A DNA stretch of 64,000 nucleotides, from positions 1-64,000 of the forward strand of contig NZ_JACJRC010000019.1 in assembly GCF_014697025.1 (NCBI RefSeq). The letters are read 5' to 3'. The translations under genes were made by a program, and so were the position numbers. A model generated the notes under the pieces. That model searched no databases and was not told where the DNA came from. It saw nothing but the letters and a program-made list of their open reading frames with translations. This document shows, piece by piece, positions 37,307-47,575 of the stretch. Origin of the DNA: Alkalinema sp. FACHB-956. GTDB taxonomy: Bacteria > Cyanobacteriota > Cyanobacteriia > Leptolyngbyales > Leptolyngbyaceae. Every line of letters starts with the position of its first letter. Within the stretch, counting starts at the first letter, position 1.

Positions 37307-38491
37307 ATGACCCCGCGAACCGCCCTTCCTTTCCTAGCCTCAGCGCTGAAAATGGCAGGACGGCACGGGTGGCTGACTGCCCTACTGTGGTTAGTCGTCA
37401 TTGCCCCGGCCCAAGCAGCCCTCGAACTCCGTGTCGCGATCGAAGAAAACGTCCCCAGTGTGAAGGTCGGCAGTTCCGTGGATGCCGTTGTTCGTGACGC
37501 CGCCTCTGGCCAAGTCCTAGGGAATATCCAAGGCATGAACGGCTTTGAAGCCCAGCGAGGCGGACGGGGCATTGCGCTGGATAAGTGGACAGGCAATAGC
37601 ATCTCGATCGAACCCAAGGATCCCAACGGTGTTGTCTGGATTGGCTCCCGTTGGTACCGGGGCAAAGCGGTCTTGGTGCCCACAGGGTCGGGTCTGACCG
37701 CAGTCAATCGGGTGGATTTGGAACAATATCTGTACAGCGTCCTCGGTGGCGAAATGAACGGAAATTGGAACCAGGAAGCACTCAAAGCCCAGGCGGTGGC
37801 CGCTCGCTCCTATGCCCTTTACCGTCGTAACCGGGATGGCAATGGCGTCTTTGACCTGTGTGATACAGCCCAGTGTCAGGTGTATCGCGGGGTACAGGAT
37901 GAATCTGCGGGTACCCAAGCAGCGGTGAATGCAACGGCAGGACAAGTCTTGACCTATAAAGGCAAAATTATTGAAGCGCTCTTTCACTCCTCCTCTGGTG
38001 GTGCAACGGAAAATGTGGAGGATGTTTGGGGTTCCTATGTGCCCTACCTGCGGGCCGTCACAGATTACGATGAAACCGCTCCCGTCTTTCAGTGGAGCAA
38101 AACCTATAGCCAGAATGAGCTGAGCAATTTAATTAGCGGCGTCGGTCAAGTGCGGGATGTGCAACCCGTGGGTAAGCCAACGGCAGGTGGACGCTATCGC
38201 AAAATGCGCATTGTGGGCGATCGGGGCCAGCGAGACATCAGCACGGAAGATCTGCGGGATGCGTTGAGCCTGCGGAGTTCCAAATTCACGATCGTTTCTC
38301 AGTTCAATCAAACCAAGAGCAATAGCAAGCAGTCCAATCCCACTTTTGTGATTCAGGGGCGGGGGTTTGGTCACGGTCTCGGCATGAGCCAGTATGGGGC
38401 CCTGGGATTAGCCAATCGCGGATTAAACTACCAACAAATTGTTTTGCATTACTACCAAGGCACCCAGCTCGCCAAAATTGACGTGCGTTAA
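37307..38491 (+). CDS. SpoIID/LytB-domain protein, exported
   Basis: A 394-aa protein with an N-terminal signal region (LTALLWLVVIAPAQAALE, cut after AQA). The SpoIID domain spans about 120-390: VDLEQYLYSVLGGEMNGNWNQEALKAQAVAARSYAL, CDTAQCQVYRGVQDES, ATAGQVLTYKGKIIEALFHSSSGG and GRGFGHGLGMSQYGA. SpoIID enzymes are lytic transglycosylases that trim peptidoglycan during engulfment in Firmicutes; cyanobacterial members act in cell-wall processing. AAGGAGA lies 9 bp before the ATG at 37307. The last codons are repeated after the stop. Confidence 0.9.
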   Translation: MTPRTALPFLASALKMAGRHGWLTALLWLVVIAPAQAALELRVAIEENVPSVKVGSSVDAVVRDAASGQVLGNIQGMNGFEAQRGGRGIALDKWTGNSISIEPKDPNGVVWIGSRWYRGKAVLVPTGSGLTAVNRVDLEQYLYSVLGGEMNGNWNQEALKAQAVAARSYALYRRNRDGNGVFDLCDTAQCQVYRGVQDESAGTQAAVNATAGQVLTYKGKIIEALFHSSSGGATENVEDVWGSYVPYLRAVTDYDETAPVFQWSKTYSQNELSNLISGVGQVRDVQPVGKPTAGGRYRKMRIVGDRGQRDISTEDLRDALSLRSSKFTIVSQFNQTKSNSKQSNPTFVIQGRGFGHGLGMSQYGALGLANRGLNYQQIVLHYYQGTQLAKIDVR

Positions 38492-38503
38492 TTGACGGGT
38501 GTT
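38476..38503. repeat. 14-bp direct repeat x2 across the SpoIID-like gene's stop codon
   Basis: AATTGACGTGCGTT (38476-38489) is followed by AATTGACGGGTGTT (38490-38503), 12 of 14 identical. The stop TAA spans the junction. Confidence 0.75.
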
Positions 38504-39132
38504 ATCCGTATGGGGTGGCGGGTCAAACCAGCGATGGCGGCACCTTCAACTGCGATCGTACGAACGAAGCAACAGCCCTGCCTGCATACCGGAATCAAAC
38601 CCTAGCGAACTTCTACAGTTCCCAAGGGAGGATCCTGTGCGATGCCTTTCTCGCCGCCCATTGAGTCGGTAGAACCCCAACCGCTCGGCCATCGGCCAGA
38701 GGATAGGGCAACATCTAGGGCGTCACTGACATGTCCACAGGTCTTCACAACGGGTTCGAAGTGGGGGCTGCGGGCAAAGTGACCGAGATTAGCCACGCCC
38801 AGGCGGGGAACGTGTCCAATTACGTCGGCATTTTCGGCAATAACTAGCTGTTCTATAGTCCCCTCAAGGGCCCATATGCCGCTCAAGTGGTGCGCTTTGC
38901 CTATGGGCCACCCCGTTGCGAGATAACTGGCCCAACCTTAACCTTCCGTCATTGGGGTGCGGCCTAAAAAGCCACGGGCGAAATTTATCTAGACGAAATT
39001 CATCTAGACGAAATTCATCTAGACGAAATTTATCTACTCGGAGAGACCACCCCGATCGGATTCCGCCAAACGACTGAACTTTGGTCGATCGGCGGAATTG
39101 CCTCTACTTTTGGCTTAACTTGGGCAACTTAA
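38500..39132 (+). pseudogene. Decayed reading frame with internal stops
   Basis: One continuous frame from about 38500 to a TAA at 39130 reads like protein (GQTSDGGTFNCDRTNE, TGLHNGFEVGAAGKVTEISH, GNVSNYVGIFG, AAQVVRFAYGPP) but is broken by stops at 38662, 38704, 38716, 38845 and 38965. It has no start with a ribosome-binding site. It looks like the remains of an exported or surface protein. The family was not recognised. The 3' part contains a four-fold 15-bp in-frame repeat. Confidence 0.4.
38980..39039. repeat. 15-bp tandem repeat x4 within the decayed frame
   Basis: GAAATTTATCTAGAC-type units at 38980, 38995, 39010 and 39025, in phase with the decayed reading frame, encode EI(Y/H)LD repeats. 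Confidence 0.9.
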
Positions 39133-39464
39133 ACTTAAGACTCCTGCAAGTGGGGTTGCCATCACAACCATTGCACGGGGTTCATATCACTTGCTCAATC
39201 ACATGGGATGGGTGCCAGTGGCACTTATCCCTCTTTTTTTGCGTCTGGGGGCACGGAAGGAAAGCGCGATTGTAGAATATTAGCGACTGTATCGTTACAA
39301 TCATCCCAATCATCTCAGGATTCTCTGAATCAATTTTCTACAGACTGGTTAAATTATTGGTGAAGTTTTAAATTATTGGTGAAATTATTGGTGGAATTTT
39401 TGTGGAATTCCCCACAATTTGGATTGAAGGTAAGAGTAAGTATTGCGAGCCGAAGCAGGATGTA

Positions 39465-41597
39465 ATGGGTGTGTGGTCAAGCGTGGGTGCGGGTGAATGG
39501 GCAGTCGTCTTATCACAGATAAGCGTCCATTTGCTGGCGAGTACAGAAAATTCTTTACCCGCTTGGTTGGAGCAACTGTTACAAAACTCTCCGTTGGGAT
39601 CCTTGGTGGGAACCTTTGTGGCGCTGGCGGGCGCACTCACCTTTATCTCAACTCAGACAGAAACCATCCAAAAGCTCATTGAGTCCTGGCGCACGATCGC
39701 GGGATTTTTTCGATCGCCCACACAAACCACCACCCCGATCGACACGACGGAAAATCGTCGCCGTTTTCTGCGGGTGCTGAAAAGTGAGATTGCCCGTCGT
39801 CGCCAAGACTCACTCCATAAATTGGTCGTGATTGACTTGATGTTGCAGGATCAGCCGGAGCAGGTGGGTCGTCTTCAACTGCCGGAATTATCGGTTCCCC
39901 AAGAATCTCAGGTGGAGCGGACGTTACAGATCGGGAATCAACCCGCTGTCGCGATCGCCAATGTGCGGACGTTATTTGATGTGTTTAATCAGGTCGATAT
40001 CGATGGGAAATTGCTCATTCTAGGCAAACCCGGTGCTGGCAAAACCACGGAGATTCTCAAGTTTGCAGCGGAATTGATCGATCGGGCCGAAGCCGATGGC
40101 AATGCTGCGATTCCTGTCATCCTAGAACTCTCTTCCTGGCGTGATGATGGCAAACCGATCGCCCACTGGGTCATTGGCCAACTGAAAAAACAATATAACG
40201 TCCCCCTACCCGTTGCCCAGCAATGGTTACAAGACGAGCAATTGGTTTTGTTGCTCGATGGGCTGAATGAATTGGGACTCGGACAGCAAGTTAAATGTAT
40301 CCGAGCCATTAATCAATTTTTGTCTGAAACAGCCTATCCCCATTTTATTGTTTGCTGCCGGGAGGAGGAATATCAAGCCGGGGATGTGAAACTCTCTCGC
40401 TTAAACGGTGCCATTTATTTACAGCCATTAACCGATCTGCAAATTTATCAATATTTACAGCAGGTCAATCGTCTGACGTTGTGGGGAAACATTCAAAATT
40501 CCCAGGAATTAAAGGAACTCGCCAGAATTCCCTTATTGCTAACCATGATGGTGGCAGTATACCAAGGACGCATGATTCATAAACCCCAGGAGTTATTTGA
40601 TTTATATATTGAACAACGGTTTAGTCAAGCCCTGGAGGAATCCCAATACCCACTGGGAAAGGAGCCATCCCGCGCCCAAACTCGACAATATTTAATTTGG
40701 CTAGCACGGCAACTCAAAGCCCAGGCAAAACCGGAATTATTAATTGAGCGAATTCAGCCCAGTTGGTTGGGCAATCCCCGCGCACGGTTATTCTATCGAT
40801 TAGGCTGTGGTGCGATCATTGGGCTGCTCTATTTGCTGATTACTTGGCTGGTACTGTGGCAGTTGGGATTCGGCTCCACAAGTCGAGTTTTTGGGGTGCT
40901 GGTTTCCGGGATGGTTGGATTTCTATATGGGGTGTATAGCCGTGAAGATCTGAGCCATTGGTTACTACGGTTTCAGGCTTTGCAACCCCTGATAGAGTTG
41001 TTGGACAACGAAGAAATTGAACCGATTCAACTGGGCTGGTCATGGGAGCGGGCAAAGTCAGGCGCGATCGCGGGCTCGATGATCGGTTTATTATTAGGCG
41101 CGATCGTCATTGGGTTCTTTTCCCATCAGGGCGTCCTGATCCAAGGCTTAGTTTGGGGACTTTCCTTTGCCTTGAGTTATGGGTTACTGATTGGCCTGGT
41201 TTCCGGTTTGCAAGCGGGTATTCACACCAGTAACGAACCCAATCAGGGAATGCGCGAATCGGCCAGAAACGCCCTGATGATGTTTGCGATCGGCACTCCG
41301 ATGGGCATAATTTTAGCCACGATCGGATTATTTTTGCCCACGTCGCGAGTCGATTTCTACCTGAACTTTTGGTTAGGGATAGGCTGTGGACTGTTCTCAG
41401 CGGTTCTGACGGGGGGATTACCCTGTATTCAACATTTTGTGTTGCGAGTGCTGCTGTGGCGTGGTGGCGGGATCCCGTGGAACTATGCTCGCTTCCTCAA
41501 CTATGCCCACGATTTACGATTAATGCAGCGGGTTGGAGGACGTTATCGATTTATCCATGAACTGTTACGAGAACACTTTGCCCAAATGAACTCCTAA
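39465..41597 (+). CDS. Membrane NACHT-family NTPase
   Basis: A 710-aa protein. An N-terminal hydrophobic helix (about 44-62) precedes a linker, then a NACHT domain: Walker A GKPGAGKTT at about 187-195 and Walker B LVLLLDGLNEL at about 260-270, followed by the family's helical region. The C-terminal third (about 440-680) has six or more membrane helices, ending with the cyanobacterial tail RYRFIHELLREHFAQM. NACHT NTPases act in signalling and in some bacterial antiphage systems, but the effector end here is a membrane domain, not a known nuclease. The start could also be GTG at 39402. It converges on the giant kinase, overlapping its 3' end by 4 bp. Confidence 0.85.
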   Translation: MGVWSSVGAGEWAVVLSQISVHLLASTENSLPAWLEQLLQNSPLGSLVGTFVALAGALTFISTQTETIQKLIESWRTIAGFFRSPTQTTTPIDTTENRRRFLRVLKSEIARRRQDSLHKLVVIDLMLQDQPEQVGRLQLPELSVPQESQVERTLQIGNQPAVAIANVRTLFDVFNQVDIDGKLLILGKPGAGKTTEILKFAAELIDRAEADGNAAIPVILELSSWRDDGKPIAHWVIGQLKKQYNVPLPVAQQWLQDEQLVLLLDGLNELGLGQQVKCIRAINQFLSETAYPHFIVCCREEEYQAGDVKLSRLNGAIYLQPLTDLQIYQYLQQVNRLTLWGNIQNSQELKELARIPLLLTMMVAVYQGRMIHKPQELFDLYIEQRFSQALEESQYPLGKEPSRAQTRQYLIWLARQLKAQAKPELLIERIQPSWLGNPRARLFYRLGCGAIIGLLYLLITWLVLWQLGFGSTSRVFGVLVSGMVGFLYGVYSREDLSHWLLRFQALQPLIELLDNEEIEPIQLGWSWERAKSGAIAGSMIGLLLGAIVIGFFSHQGVLIQGLVWGLSFALSYGLLIGLVSGLQAGIHTSNEPNQGMRESARNALMMFAIGTPMGIILATIGLFLPTSRVDFYLNFWLGIGCGLFSAVLTGGLPCIQHFVLRVLLWRGGGIPWNYARFLNYAHDLRLMQRVGGRYRFIHELLREHFAQMNS

Positions 41598-44500
41598 TGA
41601 CTCTCCTGGACAAGATGATACACGCTGTACAATAGGCTTTCTAAGGTATAAGGCTTTTCTAAAAATAGCCGAGCACCTGCTGCTAATGCAGCTTCTCGGT
41701 GGGCTGACAATCCGCTTACAGCAATGATGACAGCCTGTGGGTTCATGCTTTTCAGAACTCGAATCGTTGTGATTCCGTCCACATCCGGCATCATGATGTC
41801 AATAATAATAACTTTTACTTCATTACGATGTTGCGTATAAAGTTCGATCGCAGCTATTCCGTTGTTAGCGACTAATGTTGTGTATTGATAATGTTCTAGT
41901 GAAACTCGAGTGGCTTGCTGTACGGGAATATCGTCTTCTACAATTAGCACCCATTCTCCCTCGCCTTGTGGGCAAACTTCCAAGGGAGCCTGGGGTTCCA
42001 GGGTAAATTCAATGGCAGGCAGATACAGCTTAAACTGACTTCCTTGGCCAACTTGACTGGTCAGTTGCAAAAAACCACCATGGTTTTTGATAATTCCCAA
42101 CACGGTTGACAGACCCAGACCCGTACCCGATCCCGGCTCTTTGGTTGTAAAAAAAGGATCAAAGATTCGATCGCGAATTTCAGACGGAATCCCCATTCCC
42201 GTATCTGTTACTGTGAACAGAACATAATTCCCTACCTGACTCTCCAAGGTCATCCGAGCAAAGATTTCATCCACATAAAAATTTTCCACGGATAGGGTAA
42301 GCACACCGCCCTGAGACATGGCATCCCGCGCATTAACGCACAAATTCAGCAAGACCTGATGCAGTTGGGTCGCATTGGCAGAAATAAGCGCTAACGGTGT
42401 ATCGGGAATCTGCTGGTAAATCTCGATCGATTTTGGGAAGGTCGGTCGGATCACATTAATCACATCCTGCACAAGCGACGTAACTTCAACGGGACTCTGT
42501 TCTCCGCTCGTGCTGCGGGTAAAGGCCAGAATTTGTTGAATCATGTCGGCTCCCCGCTTCGCACTGTTTTCAATAATCTTTAGCATTTGCTGCGATTTTT
42601 CTTCCTGAAGTTTTAACGGTTTCAACTGCAAAAGCTTAGAAATGGCTAGCACTGGCGTGAGTACATTATTTAAATCGTGGGCAATCCCACTCGCCAGCGT
42701 GCCTAAACTTTCTAGTCGTTGAGTTTGATAAAACTGTGCTTCTAGCAATTTCTTTTCAGTAATATCTGTGTTTACTGCAAGAATTGATTGTGGTTGTCCT
42801 AAATCATCTCGGATGAGTGTCCAGCGCGCTTCAATCATAACTTGCTTACCCTGTTTAGTCATGTTGAAAATCTCTCCCTGCCAATGACCTGTATCCATTA
42901 GCCGCTGCATGATGATTTCAATTGAAGCCTCATAGTTTTGGAGAAGCCGATCGGCGGGCTGCCCAATCGCCTCTGCCTTAGTCCAGCCATACAGTTGCTC
43001 CGCTGCCGGGTTCCAATAGAGAATACAGTTATTTAAATCACGGACAAAAATAGCATCGGATGCAATCTCCAATAATGCTGCCTGTTCCCGGATTGTTTGT
43101 TCAGCTAACTTACGATCGGTAATGTCCGTATGGGTACCCATCACTCGCAATGGTTTCCCATCGGCAGCCCATTCAATGACCTTACCGCGATCGAGAATCC
43201 ATTTATAGCTACCATCTTTGCAACGCATACGATGCTCATTTTTATAAATGGGAGTTTCGCCCCGAAAATGCTGGTTCAGATCGGCATAGCATTGTTCTCG
43301 ATCCTCCGGATGCACCCGACTATCCCACTCATCCAGGGTATTGCCAATTTCAGAGTCCGCATAGCCGATCATCGCTTTCCATTGAGGGGAAAAGAAAACG
43401 AGATTGGTCTGAGCATTCCAATCCCAGATACCATCCCCCGATCCTTCTAGGGCAAATTGCCAACGGGCTTCACTTTCTCGCAGGGCCTCTTCCGCCAGTT
43501 TACGATCGGTGATGTCGATCGCAGTTCCCACAATTCGCACAATTTCGCCTTGGTCATTGCGAATGGGTGAGAGGGTTGTCAAGGTCCAGATCATCCGCCC
43601 ATCAAAGAACAGTTGTTCTTCATAGGACATGCTGGCATCGGCTTGTAGACAACGTTGATAGTTCTGACGAAAGAATGATCCAATTTGACTGCCATAGGCG
43701 TCTTCTGGCGTTTTTCCCTGGGAGTCCTGGCTACTCACACCCCCATACTGTTCTGCTAAATGATTAAAGCCAGCGTAGTAAAAATTATTGTCCCGTACAT
43801 CAATGGCAAAGATTGCTTCATTCGCACCATTGTAAACACTGCTGAGAAAAGCTTCCCGCTGTTGCAGTTCAATTTCTATCTGTTTGCGATCGGTAATATT
43901 GCGGCTAAGGGTTGCAAGGGCGATCGGTTCTTCTTTTTCATCTCGAATACAAACCACGTTGTAAATCATCCACAGCGCTTCGCCGGTTTGGAAGTGACGA
44001 AATCGAATTTCCGTCTCTGCCCGTCCATCCCGCAAGACCTGGGGAAACAATTCATTAATAATAAAATCTTGATCTTCAGGAAAAAAGCAGTCTCGCACAG
44101 AGATGTTAGCAAGGAAGGCATCATCAGGAATTCCAATCATTTGTTTGGCTGCGGTATTGACATAAAACGGAACCCCATCCATTCTGCAGATGCCAATAAA
44201 TTCTGAACTGTTTTCAGCCAGCGCCACGAATTTGCGGATTTCAAGCTCCGCTTGTTTTCGATCGGTGATATCTTCAGCAATGCCACCGTAGAGGTAAACT
44301 TCTCCCAAGTCATTGCGAATCGCAAAGCCCCAGTCCCAAATCCAGCGAACTGCACCATTGGGCTGAACAATGCGATATTCCACAGCGCTAGAGGCTCCTT
44401 GGCGCTGCTGTTGCAGTTTCGATTGAACTCGATCGCGATCGTCGGGATGGATGGATTCCAACCAGGAATCAGGCTGATCGATGAGGCTTTGGCGCGATCG

Positions 44501-45913
44501 GCCCCAAACCATTTCGTAGGATGGACTCACGTAGAGATTGTCGAGGGTGGTGGAATGGGCAATCCAGATCACCGCATGGCTATTTTCAGCAAACTGGCGA
44601 AATATTTCCTCACTTTTTTGGAGTTCTGTCTCCATCCGTTTACAATCGCTCACATCTCGCAAAATTGACAGATAGCGACCGGGAATAAAATTCGCGATCG
44701 CATTAAATTCTGTATCTCGGGTTGTACCATCTGGACGGTGCAAGCGAAAGTGTCCCGATAGTTGTCCAACTTGCAAAAACTGTTGCCAAACTTGAGCAAT
44801 ATCCAAGGTGGGATCGGCAAAGTTAGCAATACTGGAGCATAACAATTCGTCCTTAGGAACCCCAAATAATTGACAAGCCGCTGGATTGGCATCCAGATAT
44901 TGTCCTTCATCATTAGCAATGACAATTGCATTCAAGGCATGATTAAACAATGCTTGCCATTGATCCCGTTGTTGTTGCAGCGATCGATTCACTTCAATCA
45001 GTTTGGTGGTTCGTTCAACGACTTTTTTGTCCAAATCATCACGGGCAATTTGCAATTTTTGTCTTTCCTGTTCGATCGTCTGATAAGCCCTTTCTAATTC
45101 TTGTTTTTTTTGATGTAGTTCAGCTTCTATCGATCGTAATTGTTCTAAGGTTATCTGAAGTTCTGCATTAACGGCCTTCAACTCGGCAATTTGAGGCATT
45201 GTCAATTGCTCGATCGGTTGAGATTCCAAGGCCGATGCATAGAGTGGATTGAACTGATAGCCCTCTCTAGGTTTTGTTTTAATAAAATCCTTCGGTGCCC
45301 CCACAGCACCCAACTTTTTGCGCAGATCCTTAATATGCACCCGCACCGCTTCTTCCCCCGGAGAATCTACCGAATTCCAAGCATGATCTAAAATTGATCT
45401 TGAATGAAAGATTTTCTCCGGTTCCCGCAGTAAGAGTTCTAGAATGGAATATTCCTTGGGAGTGACTGACAGAAGCTGAGTTCCATAGGCAACCCGGCGA
45501 CTGCTAGGGTCAAGGGATAATTTCCCAAAGACGAGAATAGGTTGATTCGTTACGTTACCTCGTCGCAGTAAGGCTTGAATCCGTGCAATCAATTCTGCAA
45601 CATCAAAGGGCTTAACAACATAGTCATCCGCTCCGGCATTGAGGGCGATCGCTTTCTGTTGCACATCCGTTTGGCCAGTCAGCAACAAAATCGGCTGCTG
45701 AAATCCCTTAGCCCGGAGCTGCTGGCACACACTCACACCATCCAACCGAGGCAGCCCCACATCCAGCAGGATTAAATCGTATTCAAAGGCATCAGCCATC
45801 GCTAAGGCAGCTTCACCATCGGTGGCCAAATCGACTGCATAATGATGACTTGCCAATAGTAGGTTTAAAGCTTGGGCAATGGTGTATTCATCTTCAACCA
45901 CTAGAATTTTCAT
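41594..45913 (-). CDS. REC-wHTH-PAS(x6)-histidine kinase-REC fusion
   Basis: A 1439-aa soluble protein starting at ATG 45913. In order: receiver domain 1 (about 2-118, phospho-Asp 51 in ILLDVGLP); OmpR/PhoB-type winged helix (about 125-225, [21 protein letters not shown] to [10 protein letters not shown]); a coiled coil (about 240-320); six PAS domains, each ending in a (D/N)ITxRKxxE-like PAC tail; HisKA with [15 protein letters not shown] (His about 1079); HATPase_c with N, G1 and G2 boxes ([25 protein letters not shown]); and a second receiver (phospho-Asp about 1372, [12 protein letters not shown]). All catalytic residues appear intact. The 5' half is an entire OmpR-family regulator. No start that would split it is seen. 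Confidence 0.9.
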   Translation of the reverse strand: MKILVVEDEYTIAQALNLLLASHHYAVDLATDGEAALAMADAFEYDLILLDVGLPRLDGVSVCQQLRAKGFQQPILLLTGQTDVQQKAIALNAGADDYVVKPFDVAELIARIQALLRRGNVTNQPILVFGKLSLDPSSRRVAYGTQLLSVTPKEYSILELLLREPEKIFHSRSILDHAWNSVDSPGEEAVRVHIKDLRKKLGAVGAPKDFIKTKPREGYQFNPLYASALESQPIEQLTMPQIAELKAVNAELQITLEQLRSIEAELHQKKQELERAYQTIEQERQKLQIARDDLDKKVVERTTKLIEVNRSLQQQRDQWQALFNHALNAIVIANDEGQYLDANPAACQLFGVPKDELLCSSIANFADPTLDIAQVWQQFLQVGQLSGHFRLHRPDGTTRDTEFNAIANFIPGRYLSILRDVSDCKRMETELQKSEEIFRQFAENSHAVIWIAHSTTLDNLYVSPSYEMVWGRSRQSLIDQPDSWLESIHPDDRDRVQSKLQQQRQGASSAVEYRIVQPNGAVRWIWDWGFAIRNDLGEVYLYGGIAEDITDRKQAELEIRKFVALAENSSEFIGICRMDGVPFYVNTAAKQMIGIPDDAFLANISVRDCFFPEDQDFIINELFPQVLRDGRAETEIRFRHFQTGEALWMIYNVVCIRDEKEEPIALATLSRNITDRKQIEIELQQREAFLSSVYNGANEAIFAIDVRDNNFYYAGFNHLAEQYGGVSSQDSQGKTPEDAYGSQIGSFFRQNYQRCLQADASMSYEEQLFFDGRMIWTLTTLSPIRNDQGEIVRIVGTAIDITDRKLAEEALRESEARWQFALEGSGDGIWDWNAQTNLVFFSPQWKAMIGYADSEIGNTLDEWDSRVHPEDREQCYADLNQHFRGETPIYKNEHRMRCKDGSYKWILDRGKVIEWAADGKPLRVMGTHTDITDRKLAEQTIREQAALLEIASDAIFVRDLNNCILYWNPAAEQLYGWTKAEAIGQPADRLLQNYEASIEIIMQRLMDTGHWQGEIFNMTKQGKQVMIEARWTLIRDDLGQPQSILAVNTDITEKKLLEAQFYQTQRLESLGTLASGIAHDLNNVLTPVLAISKLLQLKPLKLQEEKSQQMLKIIENSAKRGADMIQQILAFTRSTSGEQSPVEVTSLVQDVINVIRPTFPKSIEIYQQIPDTPLALISANATQLHQVLLNLCVNARDAMSQGGVLTLSVENFYVDEIFARMTLESQVGNYVLFTVTDTGMGIPSEIRDRIFDPFFTTKEPGSGTGLGLSTVLGIIKNHGGFLQLTSQVGQGSQFKLYLPAIEFTLEPQAPLEVCPQGEGEWVLIVEDDIPVQQATRVSLEHYQYTTLVANNGIAAIELYTQHRNEVKVIIIDIMMPDVDGITTIRVLKSMNPQAVIIAVSGLSAHREAALAAGARLFLEKPYTLESLLYSVYHLVQESH

Positions 45914-46322
45914 AATCCACTCCAGACCCAATACTCTAGAGCATTTGTTCTATAAAGCTTTTCCCTGATACCGTCGTAATTGCTCCCGCTCAAATTCTTT
46001 TCTGAAGCCCTTATTTTTAGAATAACTTAGTTTTTCTAGATTATTGTGTAGGTTGATTTTCGCGCTCCTCACAGTTTCTTTACAACTCATCTTCCATACT
46101 ACTGAAGAAAGTTCAGTCTGAATTTGGAATTCTGAGCCTTCTGGAAAACCAGATGTTGGCTGAATTTGACTCCCCTAGCTCCAGAGCTTCTCCTAGATTG
46201 GTAAAAGTCTCACTTGATCTAATTATGCTCTTGCGAATTAGGAGAAGTTTATTCTTGTAGGAATCGTTAGGGTATTCCCCTCATTTGGTAAATAGTTATA
46301 GTGAAATCAAGGGATTCAAACA
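45914..46322. other. Intergenic region between divergent sensor genes
   Basis: 409 bp between the giant kinase (-) and the stand-alone PAS gene (+); it must hold both promoters. It is AT-rich around 46000-46080. No RNA or open frame was recognised. Confidence 0.45.
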
Positions 46323-46886
46323 ATGGTCAATACTTGCAAGAAATTTTTCTCACAAAATTTCATACCATTGCCCAAGCATATCCTCGAAATTCTTAGAGGA
46401 CTGCAACCGAGTCAACCTGAATCTATTCCAAGCAGTTTTTACATTTATGACCTCGTTGAGCAACGCACTCTCTGCTCAAGTTCTTCGATCGCAGTACTCT
46501 TAGGCTACACTGCCGAGGAAATTGATGCCATGGGTCATACTGGGTTAGCACACCTGATTCATTCTGATGATTTGCAGCACGTTGCCAAACACTATCAACG
46601 CTTTACATCACTACATTGTGGAGACGTGATTTACAGTGAGTATCGTATGAAACATTCAAACGGTTCATGGTGTTGGATACGATCGCAGGAAACACCTTTA
46701 GTGACGGCCAGCGATGGCTATCCATTACAAATTTTGGGCCTGATTCAAGCGCCAATACACCCTGTCACCTCACCTGTCACCTCACCTGTCACCTCACCTG
46801 TCACCTCACCTGTCACCTCACCTGTCACAAAATATTCAGAAATCAAGAAAGTGGTGTTAGTAGATAACCAGGGCTTTGTTGCATAA
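46323..46886 (+). CDS. Stand-alone PAS-domain protein, C-terminus altered by a MITE
   Basis: A 187-aa protein with one PAS_3-type domain (about 38-140: SSFYIYDLVEQRTLCSSSSI, MGHTGLAHLIHSDDLQHVAKHY, YRMKHSNGSWCWIRSQETPL). It then has a six-fold Pro-Val-Thr-Ser tail encoded by 12-bp repeats. No kinase or output domain. It may be a diffusible sensor partner for one of the nearby kinases. A 124-bp MITE inserted at codon 183 replaced the original end (MNFNEPSMVEACLTQ, still readable after the element) by GFVA. The gene is divergent from the giant kinase. Confidence 0.8.
   Translation: MVNTCKKFFSQNFIPLPKHILEILRGLQPSQPESIPSSFYIYDLVEQRTLCSSSSIAVLLGYTAEEIDAMGHTGLAHLIHSDDLQHVAKHYQRFTSLHCGDVIYSEYRMKHSNGSWCWIRSQETPLVTASDGYPLQILGLIQAPIHPVTSPVTSPVTSPVTSPVTSPVTKYSEIKKVVLVDNQGFVA
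46761..46829. repeat. 12-bp in-frame tandem repeat x5-6
   Basis: CCTGTCACCTCA is repeated from 46761 every 12 bp, ending in a partial sixth copy; it encodes the PVTS repeats of the PAS protein. Confidence 0.95.
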
Positions 46887-46995
46887 ATAGTCCGACTTCC
46901 GCCTGAAAGTCTTGCTAGAGAAGTTTTTCTCAATAAGAGTACCCAATTAACGATCCTTGCTGCGCTAGGGTTTGAGGTATTCATGCAACAAAGCC
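46872..46995. mobile_element. 124-bp IS903-like MITE with 9-bp target duplication
   Basis: The ends are 18-bp terminal inverted repeats, GGCTTTGTTGCATAAATA on the left and its complement with one mismatch on the right. The flanks are perfect 9-bp direct repeats GATAACCAG (46863-46871 and 46996-47004). IS903 (IS5 family) has an 18-bp end GGCTTTGTTGAATAAATC and a 9-bp target duplication, so the match is close. There is no transposase; it would need one in trans. Confidence 0.9.
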
Positions 46996-47185
46996 GATAA
47001 CCAGATGAATTTCAATGAACCGTCTATGGTTGAAGCCTGCTTAACCCAGTAGGGGATTGAGAGACGGTTGTCACCTCTGTAGGGAAAAATGCTGTAGTAA
47101 TCTCTTCAGCTATCCCTGTCTTGTTGAAAATTTAATAGCTTGCCTTTAATGAACGGTTGAATTTATTTTTAAAAGTGAGTTTGCT

Positions 47186-47413
47186 ATGAACTATTGTCCT
47201 TGTTGTACAAATCCAGTACTCCTCCATATTCGCGATCGTCAATCTTACTGGTTTTGTCGGCATTGCTGGCAGGAAGTTTTCATACTGCAACGGGATTTTC
47301 CAACCTTAGGCAGCTCTCCCGACATCAATCAGAGCCACAATCCGCTTCGTCAGAATTTGATGCATCAGAGATCGCTTGACTGGATGCCTCAGCAGTCCTC
47401 TCTATCGGCATAA
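47186..47413 (+). CDS. Small zinc-ribbon protein
   Basis: A 75-aa protein with two CxxC knuckles, CPCC (residues 4-7) and CRHC about 17 residues later (FCRHCWQEV), a treble-clef-like zinc site. The rest is a polar tail without a recognised domain. Proteins of this type (N-terminal YCPCC..YWFCxxC) recur in cyanobacteria and are often near signalling genes. Function unknown; a protein- or RNA-binding role is possible. It lies 300 bp downstream of the PAS gene on the same strand. Confidence 0.7.
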   Translation: MNYCPCCTNPVLLHIRDRQSYWFCRHCWQEVFILQRDFPTLGSSPDINQSHNPLRQNLMHQRSLDWMPQQSSLSA

Positions 47414-47575
47414 CTCAAACCCAGGTTTGTTAAGAATTGTTGCTGCCGATCGCCCCAGACCGTGATCTCACCTTTGGGCGAGTTTGGGCCATGCTCCTGA
47501 GTTCAGGCTACTTCCTAAAAACGGTATGCTGGATAACAGGAATCCCCGCAGGTCAGTTACAACAGGACAAACACT

